A stretch of DNA of 64,000 bases from Opitutales bacterium. Lineage in GTDB: Bacteria > Verrucomicrobiota > Verrucomicrobiia > Opitutales > Oceanipulchritudinaceae. The notes under the pieces are model-generated. The model saw nothing but the letters and a program-made list of their open reading frames with translations, was not told the origin of the DNA and did not search any database. The position numbers and the translations under genes are program-made. Numbering within the stretch: the first letter of the stretch is position 1; every line of letters begins with the position of its first letter. The stretch lies in contig SLNJ01000017.1 in assembly GCA_007133065.1 (NCBI GenBank), positions 43,943-107,942 of the forward strand. The letters are read 5' to 3'. Shown here one piece after another: positions 35,943-45,900 of this stretch.

Positions 35943-37697
35943 ATGCACCTTCGCCCCTCACTCAAAGCCCTGGCGGTGCTCGCGTCGCTTCTTGTCGCGC
36001 CCGGCCTCGCCGTTCTTGCCACGGAATACCACGTTGATCCCGAGACCGGCAGCATGGCCAACGACGGCACCGCGACGAGCCCCTGGAGCACGCTGGAAGC
36101 CGTTTTTGCCGACGGAAAGACCTTCGAACCCGGCGACCGGATCCTCCTGCGCGACGGCTACCACGGCGAACCGGTGGTCTCCGGAGCACCCTCCGATACG
36201 GTTTACATCGAGGCCGAAGAGGGACACGAACCCCGCCTCTCCCGCCTCCGGCTCCCCTCCGGCACCCGCAACTGGTTCGTAAGCGGCCTGAGAATCAGCC
36301 GCTCCTACGCGCCGGAATTCGACACCGATACAATGGTGTCGCTCAGCGGCGAGCACAACACGATCGACAACTGCCGGATCTACTCCGAGGAGGACAGCTC
36401 GGAGTGGACGCTGCAGGAGTGGCGCGATAAACAGGGGCGCGGCATCAGCTACGGCGGCAACCACACCGTGATTCAGTACAACACCCTGCTCAACATGCGC
36501 TTCGCGATCAGCGGCAGCGGAACGAACGCCGTGATTCGCGGCAATACGATCATGAACTTTGGAGAGGACGCGATTCGCGTGCTCGGTGACGACACCATTA
36601 TTGAGGAGAACTACATCGGCGAGGTGTACAATCTGCAGGACGGCGCCCATCGCGACGGTATCCAGTCCTGGACGAGCGGACCCGGCGGCGTCGGGACCGG
36701 TGTGGTGCGCGGCGTGATCATCCGGCACAACACGATTGTCGCCTATACCGATCCGGATCGGCCGATGATCGGCGGTCTGCAGGGGATCGGGCTCTTCGAC
36801 GGATTCTTCGAGGAGTGGGTTGTAAAGAATAACGTCGTGGTTACCAATCACTTTCACGGGATCACGTTCCTCGGTGCGCGGAACTGTACCATTATTAACA
36901 ATACAGTAATCGATCTCGACGAAGACCGCGCCGCCACGTGGATCGAGGTTGGACATCACAAACGGCACAGCCAGGTCGCAGAAGAGGACCGCGAGCAGTG
37001 GGCGAGCCGCGGCAACATCATCCGGAACAACGTCGCCACCCAGTTCCGCATTCCCGATGGCAGCGCGGTGGTCGAAAACAATGCCCAGGTCCGCGAACAC
37101 GCTCACTTCCACACATGGTTTGCCGACTATCCACGCGACATGCGCCCTGTCATCACCGGCAGGCGCGCCGAACCACTCATCGACCGTGGAACCGGAGACG
37201 GGGCGCCCGTCACCGATCATGCGGGAAATCCGCGGCCGCTCGACGGAACCGGAGACGGCATGCCCAGCTGGGACATCGGAGCGTACGAGTACACCGGATA
37301 CGGCATCTGGCGCCGGTTCACGATGACCGATGAGGCGATGAATGTCAGCACCGGACGCTTTCTGCACGGGATCAATGTCGCCGCCGATCCGTGGATCTGG
37401 GTTTGGCGCTTGCAGAACTGGGCATTCATCCCGCCGGCTTCACCGGACACCGCCGGGGGCTGGATCTGGGTTCTCAATCAAAACGGGGCGCCCGAGGGAA
37501 CCCCGTCCTCCGAATCGTGGTACGGGTATCCCGTAGACGACGGAACTCGCGCCGAGACGGGCGCGTTCCTCGGCACGGTCGACATCTCCCACGATCCGTG
37601 GATCTGGATCGAAGACCTTTCCCGCTGGGCCTATCTGGAGCCCGCCGAAACCATGGATCCGAACGGCGCGTGGGTCTGGGTTCTCGCCGAAAGTTGA
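35943..37697 (+). CDS. secreted right-handed beta-helix protein with C-terminal Trp-rich modules
   Basis: A 584-residue exported protein with a signal peptide (1-26, ending GLAVLA). The mature start EYHVDPETGSMANDGTATSP W is the common entry of PL6-type or pectate-lyase-like beta-helix proteins. Residues about 110-380 show repeated N-t-x-I/V-x-x-N turns (HNTIDNCRIY, GNHTVIQYNTL, TNAVIRGNTIMNF, RNCTIINNTVIDL) typical of parallel beta-helix coils. A catalytic triad is not assigned, so lyase activity is only possible. Two copies of a Trp-rich module (453-512, 526-581; PWIWVWRLQNWAFIPP and PWIWIEDLSRWAYLEP) close the protein and also occur in the CotH protein at 22.2-26.4 kb. Confidence 0.85.
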   Translation: MHLRPSLKALAVLASLLVAPGLAVLATEYHVDPETGSMANDGTATSPWSTLEAVFADGKTFEPGDRILLRDGYHGEPVVSGAPSDTVYIEAEEGHEPRLSRLRLPSGTRNWFVSGLRISRSYAPEFDTDTMVSLSGEHNTIDNCRIYSEEDSSEWTLQEWRDKQGRGISYGGNHTVIQYNTLLNMRFAISGSGTNAVIRGNTIMNFGEDAIRVLGDDTIIEENYIGEVYNLQDGAHRDGIQSWTSGPGGVGTGVVRGVIIRHNTIVAYTDPDRPMIGGLQGIGLFDGFFEEWVVKNNVVVTNHFHGITFLGARNCTIINNTVIDLDEDRAATWIEVGHHKRHSQVAEEDREQWASRGNIIRNNVATQFRIPDGSAVVENNAQVREHAHFHTWFADYPRDMRPVITGRRAEPLIDRGTGDGAPVTDHAGNPRPLDGTGDGMPSWDIGAYEYTGYGIWRRFTMTDEAMNVSTGRFLHGINVAADPWIWVWRLQNWAFIPPASPDTAGGWIWVLNQNGAPEGTPSSESWYGYPVDDGTRAETGAFLGTVDISHDPWIWIEDLSRWAYLEPAETMDPNGAWVWVLAES

Positions 37698-37705
37698 CCC
37701 CGGCC

Positions 37706-37741
37706 GGGACGGGTGAAGGGACGGCGGGGGCAGAGGCGGGG
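37706..37741 (+). other. G-quadruplex-forming motif
   Basis: Five runs of three or more G in 36 bases (loops AC, TGAA, ACGGC, CAGAGGC) lie just after the stop of the beta-helix gene, in the space between it and the convergent mnmG. All loops are seven bases or fewer, so the stretch meets the usual G4 definition and could form in the transcript. A GC-rich genome produces such motifs by chance, so significance is modest. Confidence 0.4.
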
Positions 37742-37867
37742 CAGCGCCTGCGGGGCCCGGGGCTCGGGGGGCGTGTCGAGTCCTGAATAAAAGTTGACCG
37801 TGTTACCGCGTTCCTCCCAAAGGGCTGCAGCCACAAACCGGCCTCCCCTCTCCTTTCCTGTTGAAAT

Positions 37868-39847
37868 TCACCCCTTCCGGGAGAGGCCAGCCAGGCGTAC
37901 CATCAGGATGCTGATGTCGGCGGGGTTCACGCCGCTGATCCGTGCCGCCTGAGCCACGGTAGTGGGGCGGATCTCTTGGAGCCTCAGAGCACTTTCCTTT
38001 CTTAAGCCTTTGATGGTAAGGTAGTTAAGGTCTAAAGGGAGGCGCATCTCCGCGGCCCGCCGCATCTTCTCAATGCTCCGGCGTTCCCGCTCCAGATACC
38101 CGCGATAGCGAATCCGGTACAACGCTTCCTCCTGAACAGCCTCCGGCAGGGGTTGAAATGATCTCGGGAGGCACGATTCCGGTGCGCCCCGACGAATGGC
38201 GTCCGCCAGCGACCCGTCCCGGTACTCCGGGCCGGTGCCCTCGCCTGCCCGCTCCCGCTCCAATGTCGCCACGCACGTCTCGACCAGGCGCTTCTTCTCC
38301 CGGATCCGGCGGATTCGATCCGCCGGAAGCAGGCCGCAACGCTCCGCGTGCGCGGCGAGTCGGAGTTCGGCACTGCCATGGTTGAGCAAGAGCCGGTGTT
38401 CGGCGCGGCTGGTGAACATCCGATACGGTTCCGATGTTCCCTTGGTGACCAAGTCGTCCACGAGCACACCGGCGTACGCTTCGTGACGCGCGAGGACGAG
38501 CGGATCTTCGTTCCGGAGCTTCAGAACCGCATTGGCTCCTGCAAGCAATCCCTGGGCCGCCGCTTCCTCGTAACCGGACGTGCCGTTGATCTGCCCGGCA
38601 AAGAAGAGGTTCTCGACCCGTTTTGACTCCAGGTGACTGAATATCTGGGTCGGCGGAGCGAAGTCGTACTCCACCGCATACGCCGGCCGAAGCATGACGG
38701 CGTTCTCAAGTCCCGGAATACTTCGAAGCAAGGCGATCTGGACCGGGTACGGAAGGCTGGTCGATAGGCCGTTGATGTACCACTCATCGGTGTGGCGTCC
38801 CTCCGGCTCCAGAAAGATACGGTGACGGTCTTTGTCCGCGAATTTGACAAACTTGTCCTCGATGCTTGGGCAATAGCGGGGACCGACGCTGTGGATCTCC
38901 CCGCTGTAGAGGGGGGAGCGGTGCAGGTTCTCTCGGACGATCCGTTCGGTCTCCGGGCCCGTGTGCGTGATCCAGCAGGAGACCTGGCGCGCTCCCGGGG
39001 TCCAGCCAAGGCGTTCCTGTCCGGGATGTTCCACGTGGAACATCCCTCGCCACGGATCCGACGGGACCCCGCCCTGCCCCGAGTGTTCCACGTGGAACAT
39101 TCCGTCTGGGTTGCCGGCCCGTTCCAGAGGTCCGCCGTCCTGCCGGGTATCGTAAAACCCGAAGAGCGCCGGTGTCGCGTCTCCCCGCTGTTCCTCCAGC
39201 GCGGAAAAGTCGATGCTTGATCCGAGAATACGCGGCGGCGTTCCGGTCTTGAGGCGCTGGAGCTCGATTCCAGCCTCCTGAAAGCTCCCCGAAAGATCCC
39301 GTGCCGTGAAATCCCCCATGCGCCCGCCCTCGCTCTTGTTCTGGCCGACATGCATCAGGGCGCGCAGAAAGGTCCCGGTGGTCACCACGACCGTCCGGCC
39401 ACGAAACGAAATATCGAGATTCGTCCGCACGCCGCACGCCCGGCCCCGTTCGATGATCAATCCGGCGACCATGGCCTGAAAGAGATAGAGGTTCGGCTGC
39501 AATTCGAGGGTGTGCTTCATGCGGTACTGATACGCTTTCTTGTCGCACTGGGCGCGTGGCGCCTGGACCGCCGGTCCCTTGGAGCGATTGAGCAGGCGAA
39601 ACTGAATGGCGGTGGCGTCGGTGTTGACGGCCATTTCGCCCCCGAGCGCATCGATCTCACGGACGATGTGGCCCTTGGCCGCACCCCCGATGGCAGGATT
39701 GCAGCTCATCTGGGCGACGGTATCGAGGTTGCCCGTGAGCAACAGCGTTCGAGACCCCATCCGTGCGGCGGCGAGCGCCGCCTCACACCCGGCATGACCC
39801 GCTCCGCATACGATCACGTCGAAAACCTCTTGGGCAATACGTTTCAT
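37868..39847 (-). CDS. mnmG: tRNA U34 carboxymethylaminomethyl-modifying enzyme, MnmG/GidA
   Basis: FAD-dependent subunit that, with MnmE, modifies the wobble uridine of several tRNAs; 659 residues (normal 620-630). FAD-binding [20 protein letters not shown]; core blocks [84 protein letters not shown] and [18 protein letters not shown]. Between [20 protein letters not shown] and the CWITHT block it carries an extra stretch of about 45 residues that repeats MFHVEH twice, 19 residues apart; this is the translation of two parS sites. The start at 39847 has a GAGAG block ahead of it and sits 17 bases after the mnmE stop. Confidence 0.97.
   Translation of the reverse strand: MKRIAQEVFDVIVCGAGHAGCEAALAAARMGSRTLLLTGNLDTVAQMSCNPAIGGAAKGHIVREIDALGGEMAVNTDATAIQFRLLNRSKGPAVQAPRAQCDKKAYQYRMKHTLELQPNLYLFQAMVAGLIIERGRACGVRTNLDISFRGRTVVVTTGTFLRALMHVGQNKSEGGRMGDFTARDLSGSFQEAGIELQRLKTGTPPRILGSSIDFSALEEQRGDATPALFGFYDTRQDGGPLERAGNPDGMFHVEHSGQGGVPSDPWRGMFHVEHPGQERLGWTPGARQVSCWITHTGPETERIVRENLHRSPLYSGEIHSVGPRYCPSIEDKFVKFADKDRHRIFLEPEGRHTDEWYINGLSTSLPYPVQIALLRSIPGLENAVMLRPAYAVEYDFAPPTQIFSHLESKRVENLFFAGQINGTSGYEEAAAQGLLAGANAVLKLRNEDPLVLARHEAYAGVLVDDLVTKGTSEPYRMFTSRAEHRLLLNHGSAELRLAAHAERCGLLPADRIRRIREKKRLVETCVATLERERAGEGTGPEYRDGSLADAIRRGAPESCLPRSFQPLPEAVQEEALYRIRYRGYLERERRSIEKMRRAAEMRLPLDLNYLTIKGLRKESALRLQEIRPTTVAQAARISGVNPADISILMVRLAGLSRKG
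39027..39042. promoter_or_regulatory. parS: parS site 1 (ParB-binding palindrome)
   Basis: TGTTCCACGTGGAACA is a perfect 16-bp palindrome, differing from the common parS consensus TGTTTCACGTGAAACA by one base in each half. Here the symmetry extends to 24 bp (39023-39046). It lies inside the mnmG coding region, in the inserted segment. A second copy is 57 bp away. Functional parS is inferred from sequence; parA/parB are not in the window. Confidence 0.85.
39084..39099. promoter_or_regulatory. parS: parS site 2 (ParB-binding palindrome)
   Basis: A second perfect TGTTCCACGTGGAACA, 57 bp (19 codons) from the first and in the same reading register of mnmG, so both sites encode the hexapeptide MFHVEH. 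Two clustered copies are far beyond chance for a 16-bp sequence. Confidence 0.85.
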
Positions 39848-39864
39848 CTCTCGATCAACGGCAT

Positions 39865-41229
39865 TCACTTGCCGATACAAAACCGCTCAAACAGGGCATC
39901 CAACATGCGCTCGTTGTCAATCCGGCCGATTATTTCAGATATCGCCTCGATTGCACCGCGCACCTCCTGCGCGGCGAGTTCGGGTGGTTCGGAGTCCGCC
40001 AGCAGGCCGAGCGCCGCGTCGAGCGATGCGCCGGCCCGTTCGAGCGCTGCCGCGTGGCGGGCGCTCACCAGGATCCGGTCGTCCGCCGGCGGTGCCCATT
40101 CGGAGGCCAGGCGCTGCTCGATTTGGCTCCGGAAGTCGTCAATTCCGGCGCCGGTAACAGCGGAAACCGGTAGATGCGGGACCTCCGCGACCCAGTCCGG
40201 ATGTGCGCGGCTCTGAGGGAGATCGCTCTTGTTCTCGAGCACGAACGCGGGCTTTGCGCGCAGCGCGGCTTCGGTGGCCTCATCAAGCGCCGGCGGCGCC
40301 TCGGTTGAGTCCAGGACCATGACGATAACGTCCGCGGATTCCAGCTGCCGGCGCGTGTGCTCCATGCCGCGCCGTTCGATTTCCGCCCCGGCCTCGTGCA
40401 GTCCGGCGGTATCGATCAGGCGCAGGAGAAACGAACCAACCTGAATGCGGCTCTCGACGTAGTCGCGGGTGGTGCCGGGTTCTTCGCTGACGAGCACACG
40501 TTCCTCACCGAGCAGGGCGTTGAGGAGACTCGATTTGCCCGCATTCGGACGGCCGACGAGGACGGCGGTCACGCCGTCCATAAGGAGGTCGCGGTAGGGG
40601 CGGGTGGCAATGAGGCGATCGAGTTCGTTTCGGACCGCGCGCAATTCGCTTCGGGGTCCGGAACGATCCTCGGGCGGGAGGTCCTCCTCGGGGAAGTCGA
40701 TGTAGGCTTCGAGATGTGCGGAGGCGCCGAGCAGGCGCTCGACGATGGCGTTGACCGCCGTGCCGACCGACCCCGCGAGTTGATGTTGAGCCGCGGCGAG
40801 GGCCCGGTCGGAGCGGACGCGGATCAAATCGGCGATCGCTTCAGCCTGCGAGAGATCGATGCGACCGTTCAGAAAGGCGTTTCGCGTAAATTCACCGGGT
40901 TCGGCGGGGCGGCAGCCGCGCTCGGTCAGATCGTCTACGATGCGCCTGGCAATGAACGGGTTGCCATGCGGCATAATCTCGAGCATCGGGTCCCCTGTGT
41001 AGGAGGCGCCTGCGTGGTAAAGAATGAAAATCGTCTGGTCGAGGATGGCGCCCGAACGGTCGCGGTACGAGCCGAGCGTGGCGTGGCGCGGGGTGGGGTG
41101 GGGGAGTCGGTACGTCGTTGTCACTAACTGGTGACACATTGGGCCGCTGACCCGGATGACGGCGAGGGCGGACTCTCCGGGTGGCGTCGCGAGGGCGACG
41201 ATCGTATCCTGTTCGGCGTGCTGGGTCAT
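39865..41229 (-). CDS. mnmE: tRNA modification GTPase MnmE (TrmE)
   Basis: GTPase partner of MnmG, 454 residues. N-terminal formyl-tetrahydrofolate-binding domain ([62 protein letters not shown]), then the GTPase domain: G1 [17 protein letters not shown], switch [11 protein letters not shown]3 DTAGLHEAG and G4 NKSD, then the C-terminal FCIGK, whose Cys is needed for activity. It precedes mnmG by 17 bases on the same strand, forming the usual mnmE-mnmG pair. Upstream is a 185-nt divergent gap to the next gene. Confidence 0.97.
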   Translation of the reverse strand: MTQHAEQDTIVALATPPGESALAVIRVSGPMCHQLVTTTYRLPHPTPRHATLGSYRDRSGAILDQTIFILYHAGASYTGDPMLEIMPHGNPFIARRIVDDLTERGCRPAEPGEFTRNAFLNGRIDLSQAEAIADLIRVRSDRALAAAQHQLAGSVGTAVNAIVERLLGASAHLEAYIDFPEEDLPPEDRSGPRSELRAVRNELDRLIATRPYRDLLMDGVTAVLVGRPNAGKSSLLNALLGEERVLVSEEPGTTRDYVESRIQVGSFLLRLIDTAGLHEAGAEIERRGMEHTRRQLESADVIVMVLDSTEAPPALDEATEAALRAKPAFVLENKSDLPQSRAHPDWVAEVPHLPVSAVTGAGIDDFRSQIEQRLASEWAPPADDRILVSARHAAALERAGASLDAALGLLADSEPPELAAQEVRGAIEAISEIIGRIDNERMLDALFERFCIGK

Positions 41230-41414
41230 GGGTTCCGGTGGGAATGCGACGGACGATCCCTACGAAAAGCGTGGCGATGCGCAAGAATGAACAAGCGGAA
41301 GCCGTTTCGAGGGCAAGCGGTGCGCCGATGCGGTGAACCGGCTGACGGTCTCCGTTGAATTCGCTTGACGCTTTCGCAACCCAACGGTTTTCGAGAAGCA
41401 GCGAGGGGACTCAT

Positions 41415-42977
41415 ATGATTGAACTATCAGGCACGGAGAACCTTATTCAGGAGATCGCGCACCAGCATCTCTTCAACCAATTTTGGCTGACGCTCTTCTT
41501 TGTCATCCCGATGGTGTTGGTGGCGCGGGCGGTCGTCGCCGGATCGCGTTACTCGGCGATTCTGATCATCGTCGTTTTCGGTTTGATCATGGGATCTCTG
41601 CTGGTTGCAACGGGAGTCTCGGAGCCTGGATTGCGGGATTTCCCGATGCTTGGGATGGTGGCGCAATCGACAATCATCGCGTTGGCGTCATCGTTTTTTG
41701 TCGGCGGCCAGGAACTCAGGAAGATCTTCTCCTCCGCTCGGACCGAGCCGGATCAGAGCGTTGTGTATGCGACGGAGCAGGTTTTCTTCGGGACGGGAAG
41801 AACGCAGGTGGTGTTTATTGTGCGCGCTTTTTTCCTGTTGCTCGGGATCGAGGCCTTGACGCGGGTGGTCCTCGGAACGGTTCCGGATACATCGCTTGGC
41901 CGCTACTACCCGTTGATTGCGTATCTCGGGCTTGTTATAACGGTAATCCTGATCGACCACAAGGCGACGATTGTAAACAAGCGCGTGTACCTGCAGAAGG
42001 GGGTCTTGGAACTGGGGGCGCTCGTCGCCGTGCTTCTCGCGGGGTATTACATTGCGGCTTGGATTCGGCCGGCCATTGCCTTGCCGCAGATCTTCTTCGT
42101 GATGCTCATGGCATCCGGTCTGGGTGCGCTGTTGTGGCGTTGGAATCACGGTCCGGCGATTCGCTGCCTGCTATTTGCGGGCATTCCGGTGGTGCTGGCG
42201 GCGAATTTCGTGATCGGAGGTTCGCGGATCGGTGAAGCATTCGCGCTGACCGGCATGAACGCGGTCCTGGCCTACGGTTTCTTCGGACAGGTCTTCTGGA
42301 TGTTTGGCGGAATCGCCCTGTTGATGCTCCTGGGGCGGACGGTTTTGACGCGGAACCTCGGACCCGGCATGGCCGGGGCGCTCTCCCATGCGGGGCTGAC
42401 CGGAGCCTGCACCGCGGGCGACCTGGGTGAGACGGCGTCACGGCGGGCGCCGATCATGATCAACATTCCCTTCTTCGGGCATATCTTCGTGTTTTCGATC
42501 CTTGCGATCAGCATTGAGCGTGGAGGACTGCTCATGATTACATCCGCTGTCGTCGCCGCTGCCGGCGCGGCACTCACCATCCGAGCCATGCGCAATCTTG
42601 CGAAGTCCTCCGGGCGTGAGGAACGCGAGGTTACGGCGCTGATGCAGTTCTCGTTTGGGTGGCAGCTGACTGCGGTGTTCGGCGGGCTTCTCCTTCTCGC
42701 GCTGGCGCGCATGCCGATCGATTACGCCATCATGGCGACCAGTTCAGCCATGTCGCACTTCGGGTTGTTCGCCGCAATCCAGGGCGGCATGGCCGGTCCG
42801 GAAGCTGCCGGCATGATCGCCTTTGTCTTTGCGATGCCGTTCCTGGTTCACCCCATCGTGTTCTTCATGTTTGGGAGAGCCATGGAAAACGACGGGGCGA
42901 TGCCGCGTCTTCCGGTATACGTCCTTGCGCTGACAGGGATCATCGGGGTGCTCGCCGCACTCTTTCTCACTGGCTGA
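41415..42977 (+). CDS. polytopic membrane protein of unknown function
   Basis: A 520-residue protein with 13-14 hydrophobic helices, starting at the ATG with GAGGGG six bases upstream; the longer reading from 41355 is unneeded. Small-residue-rich helices (PGMAGALSHAGLTGACTAGD and GPEAAGMIAFVFAMPFLVHP) recall transporters with a glycine-rich core, but no family is recognised. Its last 234 bases overlap, antiparallel, with the extreme end of the large eCIS-core gene on the minus strand. This gene has the clearer coding signal there. Confidence 0.8.
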   Translation: MIELSGTENLIQEIAHQHLFNQFWLTLFFVIPMVLVARAVVAGSRYSAILIIVVFGLIMGSLLVATGVSEPGLRDFPMLGMVAQSTIIALASSFFVGGQELRKIFSSARTEPDQSVVYATEQVFFGTGRTQVVFIVRAFFLLLGIEALTRVVLGTVPDTSLGRYYPLIAYLGLVITVILIDHKATIVNKRVYLQKGVLELGALVAVLLAGYYIAAWIRPAIALPQIFFVMLMASGLGALLWRWNHGPAIRCLLFAGIPVVLAANFVIGGSRIGEAFALTGMNAVLAYGFFGQVFWMFGGIALLMLLGRTVLTRNLGPGMAGALSHAGLTGACTAGDLGETASRRAPIMINIPFFGHIFVFSILAISIERGGLLMITSAVVAAAGAALTIRAMRNLAKSSGREEREVTALMQFSFGWQLTAVFGGLLLLALARMPIDYAIMATSSAMSHFGLFAAIQGGMAGPEAAGMIAFVFAMPFLVHPIVFFMFGRAMENDGAMPRLPVYVLALTGIIGVLAALFLTG

Positions 42978-45900
42978 CGCGCGCTCAAGGCCTCGCAGAG
43001 GTCCTTCGCGGCACGCGGGATTGATGGGTGCGCCGCCGGCCGGTGCGCGACCGGTGATCGCGGGGAAAAGACCATCGCATTGCGAGGACCCTTCCGGTCG
43101 TGCACGGTTCCCGGAACGGATCGATGATTCGGAGCAATCACCCCGTGCGGCTTTCTGCGCGACCACACAGGCCTCCTGTTCCATGGTGGCGTCCGCGTGC
43201 TTTGGTTCGAGTTCCGCCGGTGCCACAGGCGTTGAGCTCCCTGATGAAGCGTGTACGTGCACCATGCCGGGGAAGCGATTTTCCGTTTCTCTCGCCTCTG
43301 CTTCGCGGGGGGAGTGATCCGGTTCAAACGCTTCCGGTCTCGCGGCTGTGCTTGTCGGTGTTTGCTGGGTGTGAGTGACTTCATGAGCCAGTGTCCGCAG
43401 CGTTTCGGGCGCCCTCAGATCGCTTCGCGTCGACCCGAGGATAATTCGGCTCCCGACGGTCACCGCATGGGCTCGGCTATCCCGTGCTGCTTGAGCTGCA
43501 ACGCTGTTCCGATGGAGACGCACCCCCTCCAGTTTCCTTCCGAAGTGTGCTTCCGCCCGCTCGCGGAACGCATTCGGCAGGGGTTCACTTGACTGTGACA
43601 GCACGCGATGTATGGACTTCGGCAATCGTGGGGGAGCGGCTGCATATCCAGAACGTAACCCGCGCGGGGCATCGTAGTGGATAAACTGGCTGGGGAGCCC
43701 GTATTCGGTCATGAGTTGCCGGGCTTCTTGAAGCACTTCCGCACGAGTGAGTTTGCGACCCAACTCTGTCTCCCGGCCCCGGAGCCGGCGCATGATAGCC
43801 CGGTTCCATTCCCCTTCCCATTCCCGCCGGCCCAAGCGCCAGTTCCCACCGCCATGGATCGCCTGGTGAATTGCCTCGTCCAACTCAAGCGTGAAAGCAT
43901 CTATATCGCGCCCATGGAATCCCCGGTCCTGGAAATAGTTTATGTGTTCCTGCGGCAGCGCATGATGGCGGGGTGGACGAGTCATACTGACACGGTATGG
44001 CGTGGTATGCTCGAGGGTTCCCGTGGCAAGTTCCCCTTCGACCCGCTGAGCGGGTACGGGACCGCTCTCCAACGTTGTCCGACGCGGTGCGTGTTCCGGC
44101 AGGTCGGGAAAACGTTCTCTGGGTGCCGGAGAAGCCGGTTCCGTCCGCGGTGTGGGTGATGCGGACGCATCGGGGCGCACGCCCGATCCTCCTGGGCGGT
44201 ATTCGACAACTGGATCCGGTGGAGAGGAAGCCCGCACGATATCCCCTTCCTCTGTCATCACGGCGGTCGTGTAGTGCGGGTCGACCACCGTATCGGAGGC
44301 CAGCATGTGAATGCGGTAGTGGCCGCCGCGGTAATCGGCTCGGAATCCTCGAATCCAGCGGAAGCGTGCGCGCAGGGTGTAGAGGTGGCTGAAGAGCACA
44401 GGCAGGGCGGCGTTGCGTCGGTCGTGTAGTTCGCAGATCCCGCGCGCGGCGGCTGTCGCGGCCGGATACTCCGCCGCCTTGGCGGCGTCATCGGAGCGCC
44501 GGGCGCCTGTTGAAAGGGACTCCGCGGTATCATCGATCTGTCGCGCGGTTCGGGTGCCGGTCCCATCGGCCCCTGCGCGACCTGTTCTGGCAACCCCCCG
44601 TGTGCCGGTGGCCTCGGCGGTTTGCTCCGCGGCCTGGCGGGCGTTTCGCGACGAGGCGACCGCGGCGTCATCTCCCAACCGGAAGAGGGATCGCGCGCCG
44701 GTCTCGAGGCGGTCGAGAAAGCGGGCCGCCGAGGGGAACCGCGACATGAATCCCCGGGCGGTGCCGAGGGCGCTGAGGATTGGACCACGCAGTGCACCGA
44801 GGGCGCGACCGAGCCCTACAAGAATCTCGCCGCCCAGATTGAGAAAACGAATGAGGGGCCTGAGTCCCATGGCCGTCGCCCGTACCGCCAGCCAACCACC
44901 CCCGGTCAGGAGACTGAGAAATACCTCGAAGAGCACAACGCCGGCGATAAACCCGATCTTGTTGCCCAGATTGTAGTCCGAGAGCTCGAGAAACGACATG
45001 AGTCCGGACGCCATGCGTCCGCCTATATCGCGGGCGCCTCCCATCATCCGCTCCCACAAGCCCCCAAGCAGCCCGGCGAGCCCGTCTACCGATGACCCCT
45101 CGGATCTCGCCTCATTTTCGCCCGATGTCAGCATCTCCTCATCGGCGCCTGCGAGATCCGAGCCTGCGGCGGAGACATCCAGCACGGATCCCGGGTCGAT
45201 CTCGTCGATCATGAGCGCGTCGGGGTGGGCGCCCGAAGGAGCGCGGATTTCACCCGAGTCCCCGTCCTTATCCAGCCCGAGCAATCCGGCGGTGTCCGGA
45301 ATCGCGATATCCTCGCCTGCACCCGAGGAGGTGATGGTTTCAATCGGGGAGCCTGCCGGATCGGGAATGGCTATGGTTTCCGGCTCACCGCCGGTGGATG
45401 TGTGTGTTTGGGCATCCGCAGGCGTGATATCGGTTCCGCCGTCGCCGTGGTGCCCCAGCTCCGGCGGTCCGTACCCCGGAGGTGCGGGCTGCCCCATGCC
45501 GCGACCCCCGACCGCGGTGCGCGGCACCGGCGCTCCGAACCGCGCTTCAACGCTCGGAGGAAGGTGTTCCGGTTCGGGGTCGGGTTGCACGAGCGTGGAA
45601 GGCGAATCGTTCAAGGACTCCGGCCCGGGTGCGACCACTGCCGGGATTCCTTCCGCGGCGCCCGTGCCCCTCGTCATCGTTGCGGTTGTGGCGGATTCGC
45701 TCCCTGCCGCGGGCGGCCCGGTCGCGGGGGGGTCGCCTTCGGAGGGCAGCATGGCTTCGACATCCGGTGCCGGAGGAATCGCAACCGCCTCCTGGAATTG
45801 GGTCACGGAGTGTTCGAGCCCCGGGTTCGCCGCATAGAGGAGCGGAGCAAGGCGATCGCCGATCGCGGTGCAGATCGCGCTCACGAGCCGGATGATCATC

